A DNA stretch of 64,000 bases from CAVRXT01 sp049644285 (GCA_049644285.1 JBARRP010000036.1:20097-84096); one strand, 5' to 3'. Shown: positions 1 to 9,132, counted from the first letter of the stretch. Notes: a model not told the origin generated them from the letters alone. Numbers and translations: made by a program.

Positions 1-359
1 AGCAGACTCGGCTCGAAGCCCAGGCGCGCAAGGAAGCGACTATCGAAAACGCCCAAGCCGAGGCCCAGGCCAAGGTGATCGACAGCAAGGCCGAGCAGCA
101 GCGCCAGAACCTGCTCGCCGACGCGGAAGCGAATCGCATTCGCATCACCTCGGCCGCGAACGCAGAAAAAATGCAGGCCGAGGCAGTCGCGTTGAAGGCA
201 AATCCGCTGCTGGTTCAGAAAATCATTGCGGAGCGGCTCTCGGACAAAATCCAGATCGTGATGGTTCCGGCCGACGGGAAGTTTTTCTTCGCCAATGATG
301 TGTTGCGCGCGGCTCAGGCGGGAGAAGACCCGCCGCTGAAGCCCAGCGGGCAGCGCTGA
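1..359 (+). CDS. SPFH/band-7 (prohibitin-like) protein, C-terminal end only
   Basis: The frame is open from the left edge (first full codon at base 3), so only the last 118 residues are seen. The visible part is an Ala/Glu/Gln-rich coiled coil (heptads such as EAQARKEA and AEAQAKV) followed by a short globular tail with LLVQKIIAERLSDKIQIVMVP and FFFANDVL. This is the usual C-terminal layout of prohibitin-like SPFH membrane scaffold proteins, where the coiled coil drives oligomerisation and the SPFH domain and membrane anchor lie upstream, outside this window. Family is inferred from the tail; which SPFH subfamily cannot be told. Confidence 0.7.
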   Translation, partial: QTRLEAQARKEATIENAQAEAQAKVIDSKAEQQRQNLLADAEANRIRITSAANAEKMQAEAVALKANPLLVQKIIAERLSDKIQIVMVPADGKFFFANDVLRAAQAGEDPPLKPSGQR

Positions 360-408
360 GGGTTCCCGGCCGATCCCGCGGGAGGTCGGTGGATCGGAAT
401 CGGGTTAG

Positions 409-479
409 CCGCTGGTAAATCCCCCTTGCGGGTGGCTTCGCGAACCGCCGCCGCGAAGCTGCCCTGCCAGCGGTTTTTT
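409..479 (+). terminator. Branched rho-independent terminator after the SPFH gene
   Basis: An outer stem CCGCTGG (409-415) / CCAGCGG (467-473) encloses an inner stem GCTTCGCG (435-442) / CGCGAAGC (452-459) and is followed directly by six T (474-479). It lies 50 bases after the SPFH stop and before the next gene, as expected for an intrinsic terminator. Confidence 0.65.
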
Positions 480-524
480 CGGGGTGTGCTATGATGACCT
501 GCTACGAACAGTTAGCGCAAACCG

Positions 525-1781
525 ATGCGGTTGTTCCGCCGACTCCTTCTCCTTTACTTGTACTTGCCGACCCTGTTTTCATCTCTGCTCTGGGCCGCTC
601 CTCAGCAAATGGGGGACGAAAACCTGAACGCGGGCGTGCGCGAGCTGGCGCGCAAGGTCATTACGGTAGTCTTGCCTTCGGGGCGGGAGCTCGAATTGAT
701 GGCGGACTCTGAGAATTTGTCTTCGCTCCCGTCTTCGGAATTCCGTCAGGGAATCAGGGTTTTTGGCGAAGAGATGCAGAGCCGTGGAGTGCGAATCTCA
801 ACCGTGGTCCGACCTAGCGGCACAGCCGTTCGGATATTTCTGTCGGAAAACGCACAAGAATATCTCTGGGTTGGACAAATTCTCCGAGAGGGCGGAAATC
901 ACGTTGTGATCACGACTGTTCCGCGCGCCAGCGTCGCAGCTAAATCTCCTGCGAAGCCGCTGATGCTTTTGCAGAAACAGCTCATCTTGAGCGAACCCGA
1001 CGCGATCCTGGACCTGCTGTTCTATAAATTCCCGGAAAGCGGGGACCAACGCTTGCTCGTGCTCGAACCGGAGGAGGTACGCGTCTTTCGCGCCGATAAG
1101 ACCGGTTGGACGGTGGAAGCCAGCATCCCATTGCATCATGACTCGCCGTGGCCGCGCGATCTGCGAGCGCGGTTGCTGCAGGTCTCCGAGGGCGTGACCG
1201 CCTTTTATCCGGACGCCCGGTGTCATCTCTCATTTCGAGATTTGTGGGCCGCTAGTTGCGAGGCAAAATCATCCAGTTTTCCGGTTTTTTCTTCTCACGA
1301 GTTCGTTCAGATGGCGCAATTTGAGCCGCGTCGAAATTTCTTCAGAAGCTCGTCGGGAGAGGAAGAGGCTCGCACGGGAATCGTGCCTGCCTATGCGATC
1401 GCTTATCTGGGAATGCATGTTGGTGAAACCTGTGCCGTAGCCGCGCATTTGGATGGCCGTGCCGTGCTCGATCAGAAGTCCGGCGAGCCGGTTGGTGAGA
1501 TCCCCGGCTGGGGAAGCGACATCGTGGCCCAGAGCACAACATGTGGTCGCCAATGGCAGGTACTGGTGACGCGGCCGGGGGATTGGACCGAGCCCGATGC
1601 GATTCAGGCGTTCGAGATTGTTGACCGGCAACCCGAGTCCGTGAGCCCGGTCGTGGATTTCCCGGGGCCAGTCACGGCGCTCTGGGCCGCCGAAGGAGGC
1701 GATTCGGCGATCGCGGTGATTCGAAATCTTAAGACAGGAGTTTATGAGGCGTACAGCCTTTCGCTCACTTGCAGCCACTAG
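525..1781 (+). CDS. Secreted protein of unknown function
   Basis: 418 residues. Residues 1-25 are a clear signal peptide (Arg-rich start, Leu-rich core, cleavage near LWA/AP), so the product is exported. The mature part has no motif I recognise; it is rich in beta-type segments and contains single scattered Cys residues. The last 38 bases overlap the solute-binding protein gene that follows, and that gene in turn overlaps the kinase gene, so this is the first gene of an apparent four-gene transcription unit ending in an NtrC-like activator. A periplasmic role linked to that sensor system is a guess from position only. Confidence 0.6.
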   Translation: MRLFRRLLLLYLYLPTLFSSLLWAAPQQMGDENLNAGVRELARKVITVVLPSGRELELMADSENLSSLPSSEFRQGIRVFGEEMQSRGVRISTVVRPSGTAVRIFLSENAQEYLWVGQILREGGNHVVITTVPRASVAAKSPAKPLMLLQKQLILSEPDAILDLLFYKFPESGDQRLLVLEPEEVRVFRADKTGWTVEASIPLHHDSPWPRDLRARLLQVSEGVTAFYPDARCHLSFRDLWAASCEAKSSSFPVFSSHEFVQMAQFEPRRNFFRSSSGEEEARTGIVPAYAIAYLGMHVGETCAVAAHLDGRAVLDQKSGEPVGEIPGWGSDIVAQSTTCGRQWQVLVTRPGDWTEPDAIQAFEIVDRQPESVSPVVDFPGPVTALWAAEGGDSAIAVIRNLKTGVYEAYSLSLTCSH

Positions 1782-3204
1782 CATCGCCCTCGCTGCACTT
1801 TTCGTTGCCGGAATCGTGCGTTCGGCACGGAGACCGCGGTATGGCGGAACGCTGCGCACAGAAATTGGAGCTGCGGTTGCCTCGCTCAATCCGGCGGCGC
1901 CGTTTGCGAACACAGCAGAATCCGCCGCCAAGGAAAAGTTGATGGCGCTCGCCTTCGATCGGCTCGTCACGTTCGACGAGCGCGGACAACTGATGCCGGG
2001 ACTGGCAATTTCTTGGCAGACAGGCCCCGACCACAAGAAATGGACGTTTCGTTTGCGCGAGAACGTGAGGTTTCACAACGGCTCGGTATTTTCCTTAGAC
2101 GATATCGATTCCATCTTGAAGACGGCAAACCCGGGTTGGCGGATTGCCACTGAGGTGGAAAGCGTCGGAGGGTTTCAGGAGGAAATCGTTGAGATCGAAA
2201 CAGACTCCCCGGCTCCGGGTTTGCCGGCCGAGCTTGCTTCGCCGCGCAACTTTATTTTTCGTCGGAACGCTGATGGCTCTTTGGTTGGCACAGGGCCTTT
2301 CAAGATCGACTCATGGGAAGCGGGGCGGCGCGCAGTGTTTGCGGCATTCGAAGGTAATTGGCAGGGACGGCCGTTTGTTGATTCGATCGAGGTTCAGATG
2401 GGGCGCGGTGCGCGGGACCGCCTGATTGATCTCGAGGTCGGCAAGACGGATTTCGTGGAGATTCCGCCGGAAGAAGCGCGCCGGGCAATGGATCGCGGGG
2501 TACGCGTAAGCGCCTCGCAACCGGACGAGCTCTTGGCGCTCGTTTTCACGGCGGGCCGCCCCGTAGCGGAAGATGCGCGCACCCGGCATGCCCTCGCGTC
2601 ATCCATTGACCGCGCGGCGATTGTGAATTTCATTCTCCAGAAGCAAGGTGAGGCCGCTGGCGGGCTCTTGCCACAATGGTCCACCGGGACTGCGTTCCTG
2701 TTTTCGACCGTGCCTGATTCGGCGCAGGCAAAGCAACTCGCCTCGCAAATCAACCCCGCACCGGCGCTGCTCTTGGGCTATGATGGCGCGGATGCGCTCG
2801 AGAAAGCTGTCGCCGAGCGAATCGTAGTAAACGCCCGAGACGCAGGTCTGGCGGTGAGGGCGCAGCCGGTGACCGCGCAGGCCAAAGCATCTTCGCAATT
2901 TGACGCCCGATTGATCCGGCTGCGCATGGATTCGCCCCTGCCGCGGCCGGCGCTGGCGGGGTTTCTGGCGGCGCTTGCGCCGATGACGGGGTTGGACCTG
3001 GCGCCCCTGTTGGACGAGGCGACGCCGCAAGATATCTACGAGCGGGAGCGCGCCGCGGTAGATAGTTGTCGCGTGATTCCGCTGGTCCACTTGGCGGACG
3101 CGTACGGATTGAGCCCGCGGGTCAAAGACTGGGTGGCGCCGCCGGCGGGCGGAGGCCAGGGCTGGCCGTTTGCAAATGTCTGGCTGGAGGGGGAAGGGCG
3201 GTGA
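1744..3204 (+). CDS. ABC-type solute-binding protein, family 5 (peptide/nickel/oligosaccharide type)
   Basis: 486 residues with an N-terminal export signal (about 1-27) and the family start motif YGGTLR (33-38). The block around residues 85-125 (LAISW, KKWTFRLRENVRFHNGS, DDI) is typical of SBP_bac_5 proteins such as DppA/OppA, and the second lobe contains GTGPFKI. Length is slightly below the usual 500-540. There is no ABC permease or ATPase gene beside it. It overlaps the kinase gene by four bases (GTGA), so the two are translationally coupled. I infer that it may present a ligand to that kinase instead of feeding a transporter; uptake through unlinked permeases is the alternative. Confidence 0.85.
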   Translation: MRRTAFRSLAATSIALAALFVAGIVRSARRPRYGGTLRTEIGAAVASLNPAAPFANTAESAAKEKLMALAFDRLVTFDERGQLMPGLAISWQTGPDHKKWTFRLRENVRFHNGSVFSLDDIDSILKTANPGWRIATEVESVGGFQEEIVEIETDSPAPGLPAELASPRNFIFRRNADGSLVGTGPFKIDSWEAGRRAVFAAFEGNWQGRPFVDSIEVQMGRGARDRLIDLEVGKTDFVEIPPEEARRAMDRGVRVSASQPDELLALVFTAGRPVAEDARTRHALASSIDRAAIVNFILQKQGEAAGGLLPQWSTGTAFLFSTVPDSAQAKQLASQINPAPALLLGYDGADALEKAVAERIVVNARDAGLAVRAQPVTAQAKASSQFDARLIRLRMDSPLPRPALAGFLAALAPMTGLDLAPLLDEATPQDIYERERAAVDSCRVIPLVHLADAYGLSPRVKDWVAPPAGGGQGWPFANVWLEGEGR

Positions 3205-5048
3205 CGTTTCGCATCAAACTTTTCGCGGTCTTCACGCTGGCGATCCTGCTGGCGGTAGGACTGGTCGCCATTAGCGTGACCTACGCGACGCGCCGCGCGT
3301 TTGAGCAGGTCTATACCCGCCACACGGATGCTTTGGTGGCGCAATTTCAGCGGGAGTTCGAGCGACGTGGACAGGACGTGGTCCGGCGGATTCAGGGAAT
3401 CGCCGACGCCGAGGCCACGGTGCGCATGGCGATTGATCTCAGCCGCCCGCAAGCGGACGTTTCGGTCTACGTCCACGATGCCACCGGCTTGTCTCAGCAG
3501 CATCAGCTTGATTTTCTCGATCTCGTCTCCGGCGATGGTTCCATCATCTCCTCGGCGGAATGGCCGGCCCGCTTCGGATACAAAATGGAGTGGGTGACGC
3601 AGACACGGGATTGGGCCAGCGTCGGCCCGTTCTTAATGCGCGCCGAAACGGAAGCCGGCCCGGCGCTGGCGCTTCTGGCGGTTTCGACGGTGCGTGTTGG
3701 TGAAAGGAACCTCTACGTCGTCGGCGGTGAGCGCCTTGGGAGTGAGTTCCTCTCGTCGCTCGTCTTGCCCGCGGGAATGCGAGCGCTGCTTTACCGCAAC
3801 CTCGATCCGAATTTCACCGCGACAGATCTCGTGGATGCCTCGGGTCCTGCGAATGACGCGGACCGTCTCGCTCCGATCATCGATTGGGAGCGCAAAGACC
3901 CCGGAGCGAAAACCACGAAAATTCGTTGGACTCGCGATCCCGCCAGCACGGAAACCTTCCATGCCCTGCCGCTTATGGGACGGCAGAAGGACTTGCTCGG
4001 AGTCCTTCTCGTGGGTAGCTCGCGGCGCGACCTCTACGTGCTCGAACAGCGGATCATCTTGTTTGCGATCCTTGTGGGGATGGGAGGTCTGCTGCTCGGC
4101 GCCCTATTGAGCTGGTGGGCCGCCGAGCGTGTGACTCGGCCGGTACAAAAGCTGGTCGCGGGCGCACAAAGAGTGGCCGAGGGCAACTGGGGAACGCATG
4201 TGGACGTGCGCTCACGCGACGAAGTCGGGCTGTTGGCGAAGACATTCAATCAGATGACCGATCAGCTCACCGAACAGCGCGACCGGCTGGTTCAGGCAGA
4301 GCGAGTCGCCGCCTGGCGCGAATTGGCGCGCCGGCTCGCTCACGAATTGAAAAATCCGCTCTTTCCCATGCAGATCACCGTCGAAAACCTGCGCCGCGCT
4401 CGCGACCACAACCCCGAACAATTTGACGAAGTCTTCCGGGAGTCCACCGAAACGCTTCTTGCCGAGCTTGAGAATCTGAAGACGATCGTGGGGCGCTTCA
4501 GCGATTTCGCGAAGATGCCACCGCCGGAACTTCAAACCGTCAACGTCAATGATATCGTGCGCAGCGTCGTGAAGCTCTTCGAGGGGCAATTCAGCGTGGT
4601 CGGGCGGCCGCCCATCACTCCGGAGCTGCACCTGGATGAGAATGTTGCTTCGATCCAAGCCGATCCGGTGCTGTTGCAACGCGCGGTGGAGAATCTGGTC
4701 TTGAATGCCATGGACGCGATGCCCTCGGGAGGGATGATCGCGGTGACGACAGCCAGGCACGACAGCGCGGTGCGAATCGAAGTGTCGGACACCGGCACAG
4801 GTCTGACGCCCGAGGAATGCGAGCGGCTTTTCACTCCCTATTACACGACGAAGCAGCATGGCACCGGCCTCGGACTCGCGATCGTGCAATCGGTGGTGAG
4901 CGACCACGGCGGGACGATCGGAGTCGAGAGCGAAGCGGGCGTCGGCACCACGTTCCGCATTGACCTACCCGCCCGGCCACCCAAGAATTCTCCCACCTCC
5001 GGAGCCGCCGTCGCTCCTCCTGTGACCACGCCTCCGAAGGAGGCTTAG
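3201..5048 (+). CDS. Membrane sensor histidine kinase, NtrY-like
   Basis: 615 residues from a GTG start at 3201, chosen because it overlaps the upstream TGA in the common GTGA arrangement and is followed at once by a membrane segment (residues about 5-25). A large extracytoplasmic sensor region (about 26-280), a second membrane helix (about 283-303), a HAMP domain (about 304-358), a HisKA dimerisation domain with phospho-acceptor His381 in LAHELKNPL, and a HATPase domain with DTGTGL and GTGLGLAIV boxes follow. The C-terminus is Pro-rich. Six bases separate it from the response regulator gene, its obvious partner. The domain order matches NtrY; the cognate signal is unknown. Confidence 0.9.
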   Translation: MTFRIKLFAVFTLAILLAVGLVAISVTYATRRAFEQVYTRHTDALVAQFQREFERRGQDVVRRIQGIADAEATVRMAIDLSRPQADVSVYVHDATGLSQQHQLDFLDLVSGDGSIISSAEWPARFGYKMEWVTQTRDWASVGPFLMRAETEAGPALALLAVSTVRVGERNLYVVGGERLGSEFLSSLVLPAGMRALLYRNLDPNFTATDLVDASGPANDADRLAPIIDWERKDPGAKTTKIRWTRDPASTETFHALPLMGRQKDLLGVLLVGSSRRDLYVLEQRIILFAILVGMGGLLLGALLSWWAAERVTRPVQKLVAGAQRVAEGNWGTHVDVRSRDEVGLLAKTFNQMTDQLTEQRDRLVQAERVAAWRELARRLAHELKNPLFPMQITVENLRRARDHNPEQFDEVFRESTETLLAELENLKTIVGRFSDFAKMPPPELQTVNVNDIVRSVVKLFEGQFSVVGRPPITPELHLDENVASIQADPVLLQRAVENLVLNAMDAMPSGGMIAVTTARHDSAVRIEVSDTGTGLTPEECERLFTPYYTTKQHGTGLGLAIVQSVVSDHGGTIGVESEAGVGTTFRIDLPARPPKNSPTSGAAVAPPVTTPPKEA

Positions 5049-5054
5049 TCTCGA

Positions 5055-6434
5055 GTGGCAGCGAAAGCCCACGTCCTCATCATCGATGACGATGCGAACA
5101 CGCTTGCTTCGCTTTCTCGCGCTTTTCGGCTGGCGGGCCACGAAGCCACGATAGGCGACAACGCCGCCCGCGCCATCGAGCTCGCCAAGTCCGAACGCTT
5201 CGATTTGATCCTCTCCGACGTCGTGATGCCGGGAAAGGACGGCATTGCCTTGCTGGAGGAGCTCAAAGCCGCAGGCGTGAATTCGCCGATCGTGATGATG
5301 TCGGGACAGGCGACGATTGAAATGGCGGTGCGCGCCACGCGGCTTGGCGCCGTCGATTTTCTGGAGAAGCCGCTCTCCACCGAAAAGTTGCTTCTGACGG
5401 TCGAAAATACCCTTCGCCTCTCGCGGCTGGAAGAGGAAAACCGCGAGCTTCGCCGGCGGCTGGGGCGGCACCATATCGTCTGGTCAAGCGCGGCGATGCG
5501 CGATGTGATGTCGCAAGTGGAGCGGGTAGCGGCGAGCGAAACGCGCGTGTGCATCCGCGGGGAGACAGGAACCGGCAAGGAGCTCATCGCGCGCACCCTG
5601 CACGAAAAAAGTGCGCGCCGGGGCGGGCCCTTCATCACGCTGAATTGCGCCGCGATTCCAGCCGAGCTCATGGAATCGGAGCTCTTCGGCCACGAAAAAG
5701 GCTCGTTCACCGGAGCTGCCTCGCGCCACATCGGAAAGTTCGAGCAGGCGCATCGCGGGACACTTTTCCTGGATGAGATCGGGGATATGCCGCTGACGAT
5801 GCAGGCGAAGTTGTTGCGCGTCCTGGAGGAAGGTGAAATCGAGCGGGTTGGCGGAGACGGGCCGATTTCCGTCGATGTGCGCGTCGTGGTCGCCACACAC
5901 CGCGATCTCGAAGAGCAGGCGCGCCAGGGCACATTTCGCCAGGACCTCTACCATCGCATCGTGGTTTTTCCAGTTGTTTTGCCGCCGTTGCGTGATCGGA
6001 AGGAAGATATTCCTGTGCTTGTGGAGCATTTTGCGCGACAGGTGGCTGAGCAGAACAATTGGAAGCCAAAGCCGTTTTCTCCCGACGCGCTATTGGAACT
6101 TTCGGCCTACGCTTGGCCGGGGAATATCCGCGAATTGCGCAACGTGATCGAGCGGGTGCTGCTGCTTTCGGTGGGTGAGACGGTGGATGCGGCGGCCGTC
6201 CGACTGGCGTTGCCGCGATCGGGCGTGAAGTCTTCCGCTTCGGGAGAAACGGGCGGGACGCTGACCGAGCGAGTTGAGGGTTTCGAGCGGGAGACGATTC
6301 TGGCTGAGCTGCGCCGCAATAAGAATCACGTGACGAATACCGCCAAGGTCCTCGGTCTCGAACGCAGTCATCTCTATAAGAAATGCCAGCATCTCGGCAT
6401 TGATCTCCGCGCTGTTCGTGGTTCCCAATCGTGA
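5055..6434 (+). CDS. Sigma-54-dependent response regulator, NtrC family
   Basis: 459 residues from GTG. Receiver domain 1-120 with the acidic pair DDD at 11-13, phosphorylation site Asp55 in LILSDVVMP and the conserved Lys in LEKPL. The AAA+ domain follows with Walker A GETGTGKE, the sigma-54 contact loop GSFTGA (the usual loop is GAFTGA, so Ala is replaced by Ser), Walker B TLFLDEIGDM and the arginine-finger region. A Fis-type HTH closes the protein (NTAKVLGLERSHLYKKCQ). It should activate RNA polymerase-sigma54 when phosphorylated by the adjacent NtrY-like kinase. It is the last gene of the unit that begins at 525. Confidence 0.93.
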   Translation: MAAKAHVLIIDDDANTLASLSRAFRLAGHEATIGDNAARAIELAKSERFDLILSDVVMPGKDGIALLEELKAAGVNSPIVMMSGQATIEMAVRATRLGAVDFLEKPLSTEKLLLTVENTLRLSRLEEENRELRRRLGRHHIVWSSAAMRDVMSQVERVAASETRVCIRGETGTGKELIARTLHEKSARRGGPFITLNCAAIPAELMESELFGHEKGSFTGAASRHIGKFEQAHRGTLFLDEIGDMPLTMQAKLLRVLEEGEIERVGGDGPISVDVRVVVATHRDLEEQARQGTFRQDLYHRIVVFPVVLPPLRDRKEDIPVLVEHFARQVAEQNNWKPKPFSPDALLELSAYAWPGNIRELRNVIERVLLLSVGETVDAAAVRLALPRSGVKSSASGETGGTLTERVEGFERETILAELRRNKNHVTNTAKVLGLERSHLYKKCQHLGIDLRAVRGSQS

Positions 6435-6468
6435 GGAAGTTTCTGCGCACAGCCCAGTCCTCGACATC

Positions 6469-6511
6469 CTCAGGTCAGGCGCAACAAAAAGGCGTTGCGC
6501 CGGGACCTGAG
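6469..6511. terminator. Long hairpin between convergent genes
   Basis: CTCAGGTC (6469-6476) pairs with GACCTGAG (6504-6511) and GGCGCAAC (6478-6485) pairs with GTTGCGCC (6494-6501) around an A-rich loop. It sits just after the response regulator stop and faces the end of the minus-strand methyltransferase gene. There is no clean U-tract, so bidirectional termination is an inference. Confidence 0.5.
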
Positions 6512-6552
6512 CTACACACGACGGGCGTTGGCACGTGGTTGTAGCTTACGTT

Positions 6553-6585
6553 CCGTCCGCGCCCGACCTTGGCGCGAACGGACGG
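6553..6585. terminator. Second hairpin in the same convergent gap
   Basis: CCGTCC (6553-6558) plus GCGCC (6559-6563) pair with GGCGC (6571-6575) and GGACGG (6580-6585), with a four-base bulge. It lies 30 bases from the stop of the minus-strand methyltransferase gene and probably belongs to the same termination zone. Confidence 0.35.
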
Positions 6586-6614
6586 GCGGAGGCCGCGTCC
6601 CGATGCCTAGTGAA

Positions 6615-7343
6615 TTATTGCCGATCTGAGCGGCGACGGCGCCGAACGAAATTCTGCAAGAAGTAAACGGCGAAACCGGCGGCGAGGATGATGTAGTAAG
6701 GCGTCAGCCGCAACGTGGCAGTGAACACGGCCATTGCCAAGGCGCACGCCCACATGAACGTCTCACCAATGAATCCGTCCCGCCAATTGGGATGTCCCCC
6801 GCCAGCCGGCACGCGTGGCCGCAGCGCGGGCAGGAGTCGAGGCACAAGTTCACAGTATTTTCTGTAACTTTCGCCTTGCGTTTGCAGAAGGCTTGCTTCT
6901 TCGCGCAGGATCAGTCGGTAGGTGAAAAAGATCATTCCGCCAGCAATGGCAAAGAAACCGAGGCGGCCGGCGAGGAAAGCAAATCCAATGGCAAGCAGAA
7001 TCGTCCCCAGGTACAGCGGATTTCGAACATAGCGATAGGGACCATCGGCCACCAGCCGGTCCGAATGCATGTCCATGTCGTGCACGATCGAGCTGTGGAG
7101 ATAGGCTTCCGCCCATGATCGGATGAGCGCCGCCAGCGTGACCACCAAAGTGCCAATTCCGAAAATGATCCGCGCGTAGCGGTCGACCACCGGAGAATCG
7201 AGGCTCGTACCAAGACCCGCGAGCCAATCTGCCACGGCAACCGATATGTTCAGGTGGTCCCACCGGTAGCATGAGAAACCGATCCAGAAAATGGCTCCAA
7301 TGATCCAGAAGCGGCATCGGAATTCGAACCCGGTCGCTTTCAA
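6615..7343 (-). CDS. Isoprenylcysteine/phospholipid methyltransferase-like membrane protein
   Basis: About 242 residues from a TTG at 7343, which overlaps the TGA of the upstream gene (TTGA) and starts right before the first membrane helix; the open frame upstream of it lies inside the neighbouring gene and is discarded. Several membrane helices are seen. The key block is LVADGPYRYVRNPLYLGTIL, the PYRxxRNPxY signature of the ICMT/PEMT superfamily, followed by a C-terminal EEASL and YRKYCELVPRLLP segment that is typical as well. Enzymes of this group methylate lipids, isoprenylcysteine or other substrates with S-adenosylmethionine; the substrate here is unknown. Confidence 0.8.
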   Translation of the reverse strand: MKATGFEFRCRFWIIGAIFWIGFSCYRWDHLNISVAVADWLAGLGTSLDSPVVDRYARIIFGIGTLVVTLAALIRSWAEAYLHSSIVHDMDMHSDRLVADGPYRYVRNPLYLGTILLAIGFAFLAGRLGFFAIAGGMIFFTYRLILREEASLLQTQGESYRKYCELVPRLLPALRPRVPAGGGHPNWRDGFIGETFMWACALAMAVFTATLRLTPYYIILAAGFAVYFLQNFVRRRRRSDRQ

Positions 7344-7975
7344 GGCAGTTGGGGCTCGCGTGGCTCGGGCGCGGGACGGAAGAGCCTCTTCAGAATTTCG
7401 TGAGTCGGCCAGTAGATGAGCAAAAGCGCGAGGAAGATGACAGCAAGATGCACGGGCGCTGGTCCGAAGGCGCGATGAAGGATCGGATGGCGAAATGCAA
7501 AATTGTAGTTCTTGATCGGATCGAGAATTCGCGAGAGCAATAGAGCGGCCGCTGCGATCGCACATTGAAGAGCGAATCCGGCGGGGTCATATCCGGTTCG
7601 GCGCAGCGCCGCGAGCAAGATGAAAGGCATAGCCGCGTGAAAGAGCGACAGCAGACGCACCCACAGGGGATATTGCGGATCGAAAAGGTATTCTGTTCCC
7701 CCAATCAGATGATGGCCGGCGAACCAGCGCCACGCGACATCAAGACTCCAGGCGAGGTCCACAACAAGCGAAGAAACGGCCTGGCTGGAAAGCAACAGAG
7801 CGCTGCTGCTCCACAGGCCGACGCATGTCAAGATCACGGCAATATCGCATAAATGCACGAAATTGCTGAAGCCCCACGTGCGCCAGTAAGCGGGAATCCA
7901 AATGGCGAGCCAGAGTACAGCGCCCCAACGAACCCACGCGGTTAAGACCGTTTCGCGGTGTGCCGAGGGATTCAT
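7340..7975 (-). CDS. Multi-pass membrane protein of unknown function
   Basis: 211 residues with about six hydrophobic segments (for example WGAVLWLAIWIPAYW near 17 and VHLAVIFLALLLIYW near 180). It contains Trp/Tyr-rich loops and a His pair in FAGHHLIGG. I recognise no catalytic motif. It is the first gene of a two-gene minus-strand unit and overlaps the methyltransferase gene by four bases, so the two products probably act together in the membrane. It diverges from the polysaccharide deacetylase gene with about 115 bases between them. Confidence 0.6.
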   Translation of the reverse strand: MNPSAHRETVLTAWVRWGAVLWLAIWIPAYWRTWGFSNFVHLCDIAVILTCVGLWSSSALLLSSQAVSSLVVDLAWSLDVAWRWFAGHHLIGGTEYLFDPQYPLWVRLLSLFHAAMPFILLAALRRTGYDPAGFALQCAIAAAALLLSRILDPIKNYNFAFRHPILHRAFGPAPVHLAVIFLALLLIYWPTHEILKRLFRPAPEPREPQLP

Positions 7976-8089
7976 TGCGCCGCAAGCGCCGCGGGCATCC
8001 TATCATTCTCGAGCAAACGCGAGGAATGGATATGAATGCCGCGCCATGCTCGCTGACAGCGCCGCGGGCGGCGTGCGACAATCCTGCGC

Positions 8090-8800
8090 ATGGGCCCGAT
8101 CGCGGGAATTTCGGCCGGTGCCGCGGCGGCTGCCGCGGGCGTGTTCGCCTGGGGCGCGGTGGCGCCATCGTCACAGATATTCGGTAGGACAATCCGCCGC
8201 ACAGGTGAGCCGGACGCGATGGCGCTCACATTCGACGACGGCCCCAATCCGGCGGTCACGCCGCAACTCCTCGAGTTGCTGCATCGTTACGACGCGCGCG
8301 CCACCTTTTTCTTGATGGGACGCCACGTGCGCGCGTTTCCTGCGCTGGCCTCGGAGATTGCTGCGCAAGGACACGCGATCGGCAATCACACGGAGACCCA
8401 TCCGAGGCTGATTTTTCTTTCCTCACAGCGCATCGCCGAAGAGCTCGATTCGTGTCGCGAAGCGATCGCGCGCGCCACCGGATGCGAAGCCCGATGGATG
8501 CGGCCGCCTTTCGGTTTTCGCGGGCCGCAGCTCAAGGGAGTGGTTCGCCGCTGCGGTCTTGCGGGGGTGGTGATGTGGTCGCGGTGGGCGTGGGACTGGG
8601 TGCCGCAGCCGGCCGAGCGGGTCATCCGCCGCTTGCGCCGCGCCGGAGGAGGCGATATTGTCCTTCTGCATGACGGCAATTACCGCGAGCTCGAAGGGGA
8701 TCGCCGTCATACCGTCGCGGCGTTGGAATATTGGCTGCCGCGGTGGAGAGATTTGGGCATCCGCTTCGTGACCACGGACGAGTGGAAGCACCAGGCGTAG
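8090..8800 (+). CDS. Polysaccharide deacetylase (NodB homology domain)
   Basis: 236 residues. An Ala-rich N-terminal segment (about 5-25) may be a signal peptide or membrane anchor. The NodB motifs are present in order: motif 1 TFDDGPN (47-53, metal-binding and catalytic Asp pair), motif 2 GNHTETHP (about 96-103, metal-binding His pair), motif 3 RPPFGFR, and motif 5 VLLHDGN. Such enzymes remove N-acetyl groups from peptidoglycan, chitin-like or other surface glycans. There is no hopanoid or glycan gene beside it, so the substrate stays open. The downstream small gene starts 20 bases later and may be co-transcribed. Confidence 0.88.
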   Translation: MGPIAGISAGAAAAAAGVFAWGAVAPSSQIFGRTIRRTGEPDAMALTFDDGPNPAVTPQLLELLHRYDARATFFLMGRHVRAFPALASEIAAQGHAIGNHTETHPRLIFLSSQRIAEELDSCREAIARATGCEARWMRPPFGFRGPQLKGVVRRCGLAGVVMWSRWAWDWVPQPAERVIRRLRRAGGGDIVLLHDGNYRELEGDRRHTVAALEYWLPRWRDLGIRFVTTDEWKHQA

Positions 8801-8819
8801 CGGCCCCAGGACTGGACTC

Positions 8820-9089
8820 ATGGACGAAAAGCGCTTCTACGACGAGAAGCCGGAGACAAAGCAGCTCACACTGGTCTGTCCGCACTGCCGGCAGGAAAAT
8901 CCTTATCCCATCCGATGGATCGTGCGCAGCAAGAAAGACAAGCTCCCGCCGGGCGCGAATGAAGAAGACCGCGCGCATTTCACGAAGGCTCGCTCGTACA
9001 TGGTGCGCGTGGACGACATGGTGGTATGCCGGAATATCCGCTGCCGCAAGCGCTTCGAGCTCACCGGGCAGACGGTTGTCCTGATCTGA
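8820..9089 (+). CDS. Small zinc-ribbon-like protein, unknown function
   Basis: 89 residues with two Cys pairs that could bind one zinc: CPHC near residue 20 and CRNIRC near 70. The region between them is charged (Lys/Arg/Asp/Glu). No family is recognised. It is co-directional with the deacetylase gene upstream (20-base gap) and with the P450 gene downstream. Confidence 0.6.
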   Translation: MDEKRFYDEKPETKQLTLVCPHCRQENPYPIRWIVRSKKDKLPPGANEEDRAHFTKARSYMVRVDDMVVCRNIRCRKRFELTGQTVVLI

Positions 9090-9132
9090 ATCTCCGGTTT
9101 TTTCACCTCCACCCGTAAGCTGGGTTAGGTCC

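Noticed and set aside
1269..2036. 255-codon minus-strand frame
   Set aside because: Antisense to the secreted protein and solute-binding protein genes, both of which have clear signals.
5045..5932. Long minus-strand open frame (295 codons) opposite the NtrC-like gene
   Set aside because: Its product is Arg/Ser-rich with no family resemblance; it is the antisense shadow of a clear AAA+ gene in GC-rich DNA.
8090..8800. Polysaccharide deacetylase as the missing HpnK
   Set aside because: HpnK belongs to the YdjC-like family; this protein has NodB motifs and lies 33 kb from the hopanoid genes.
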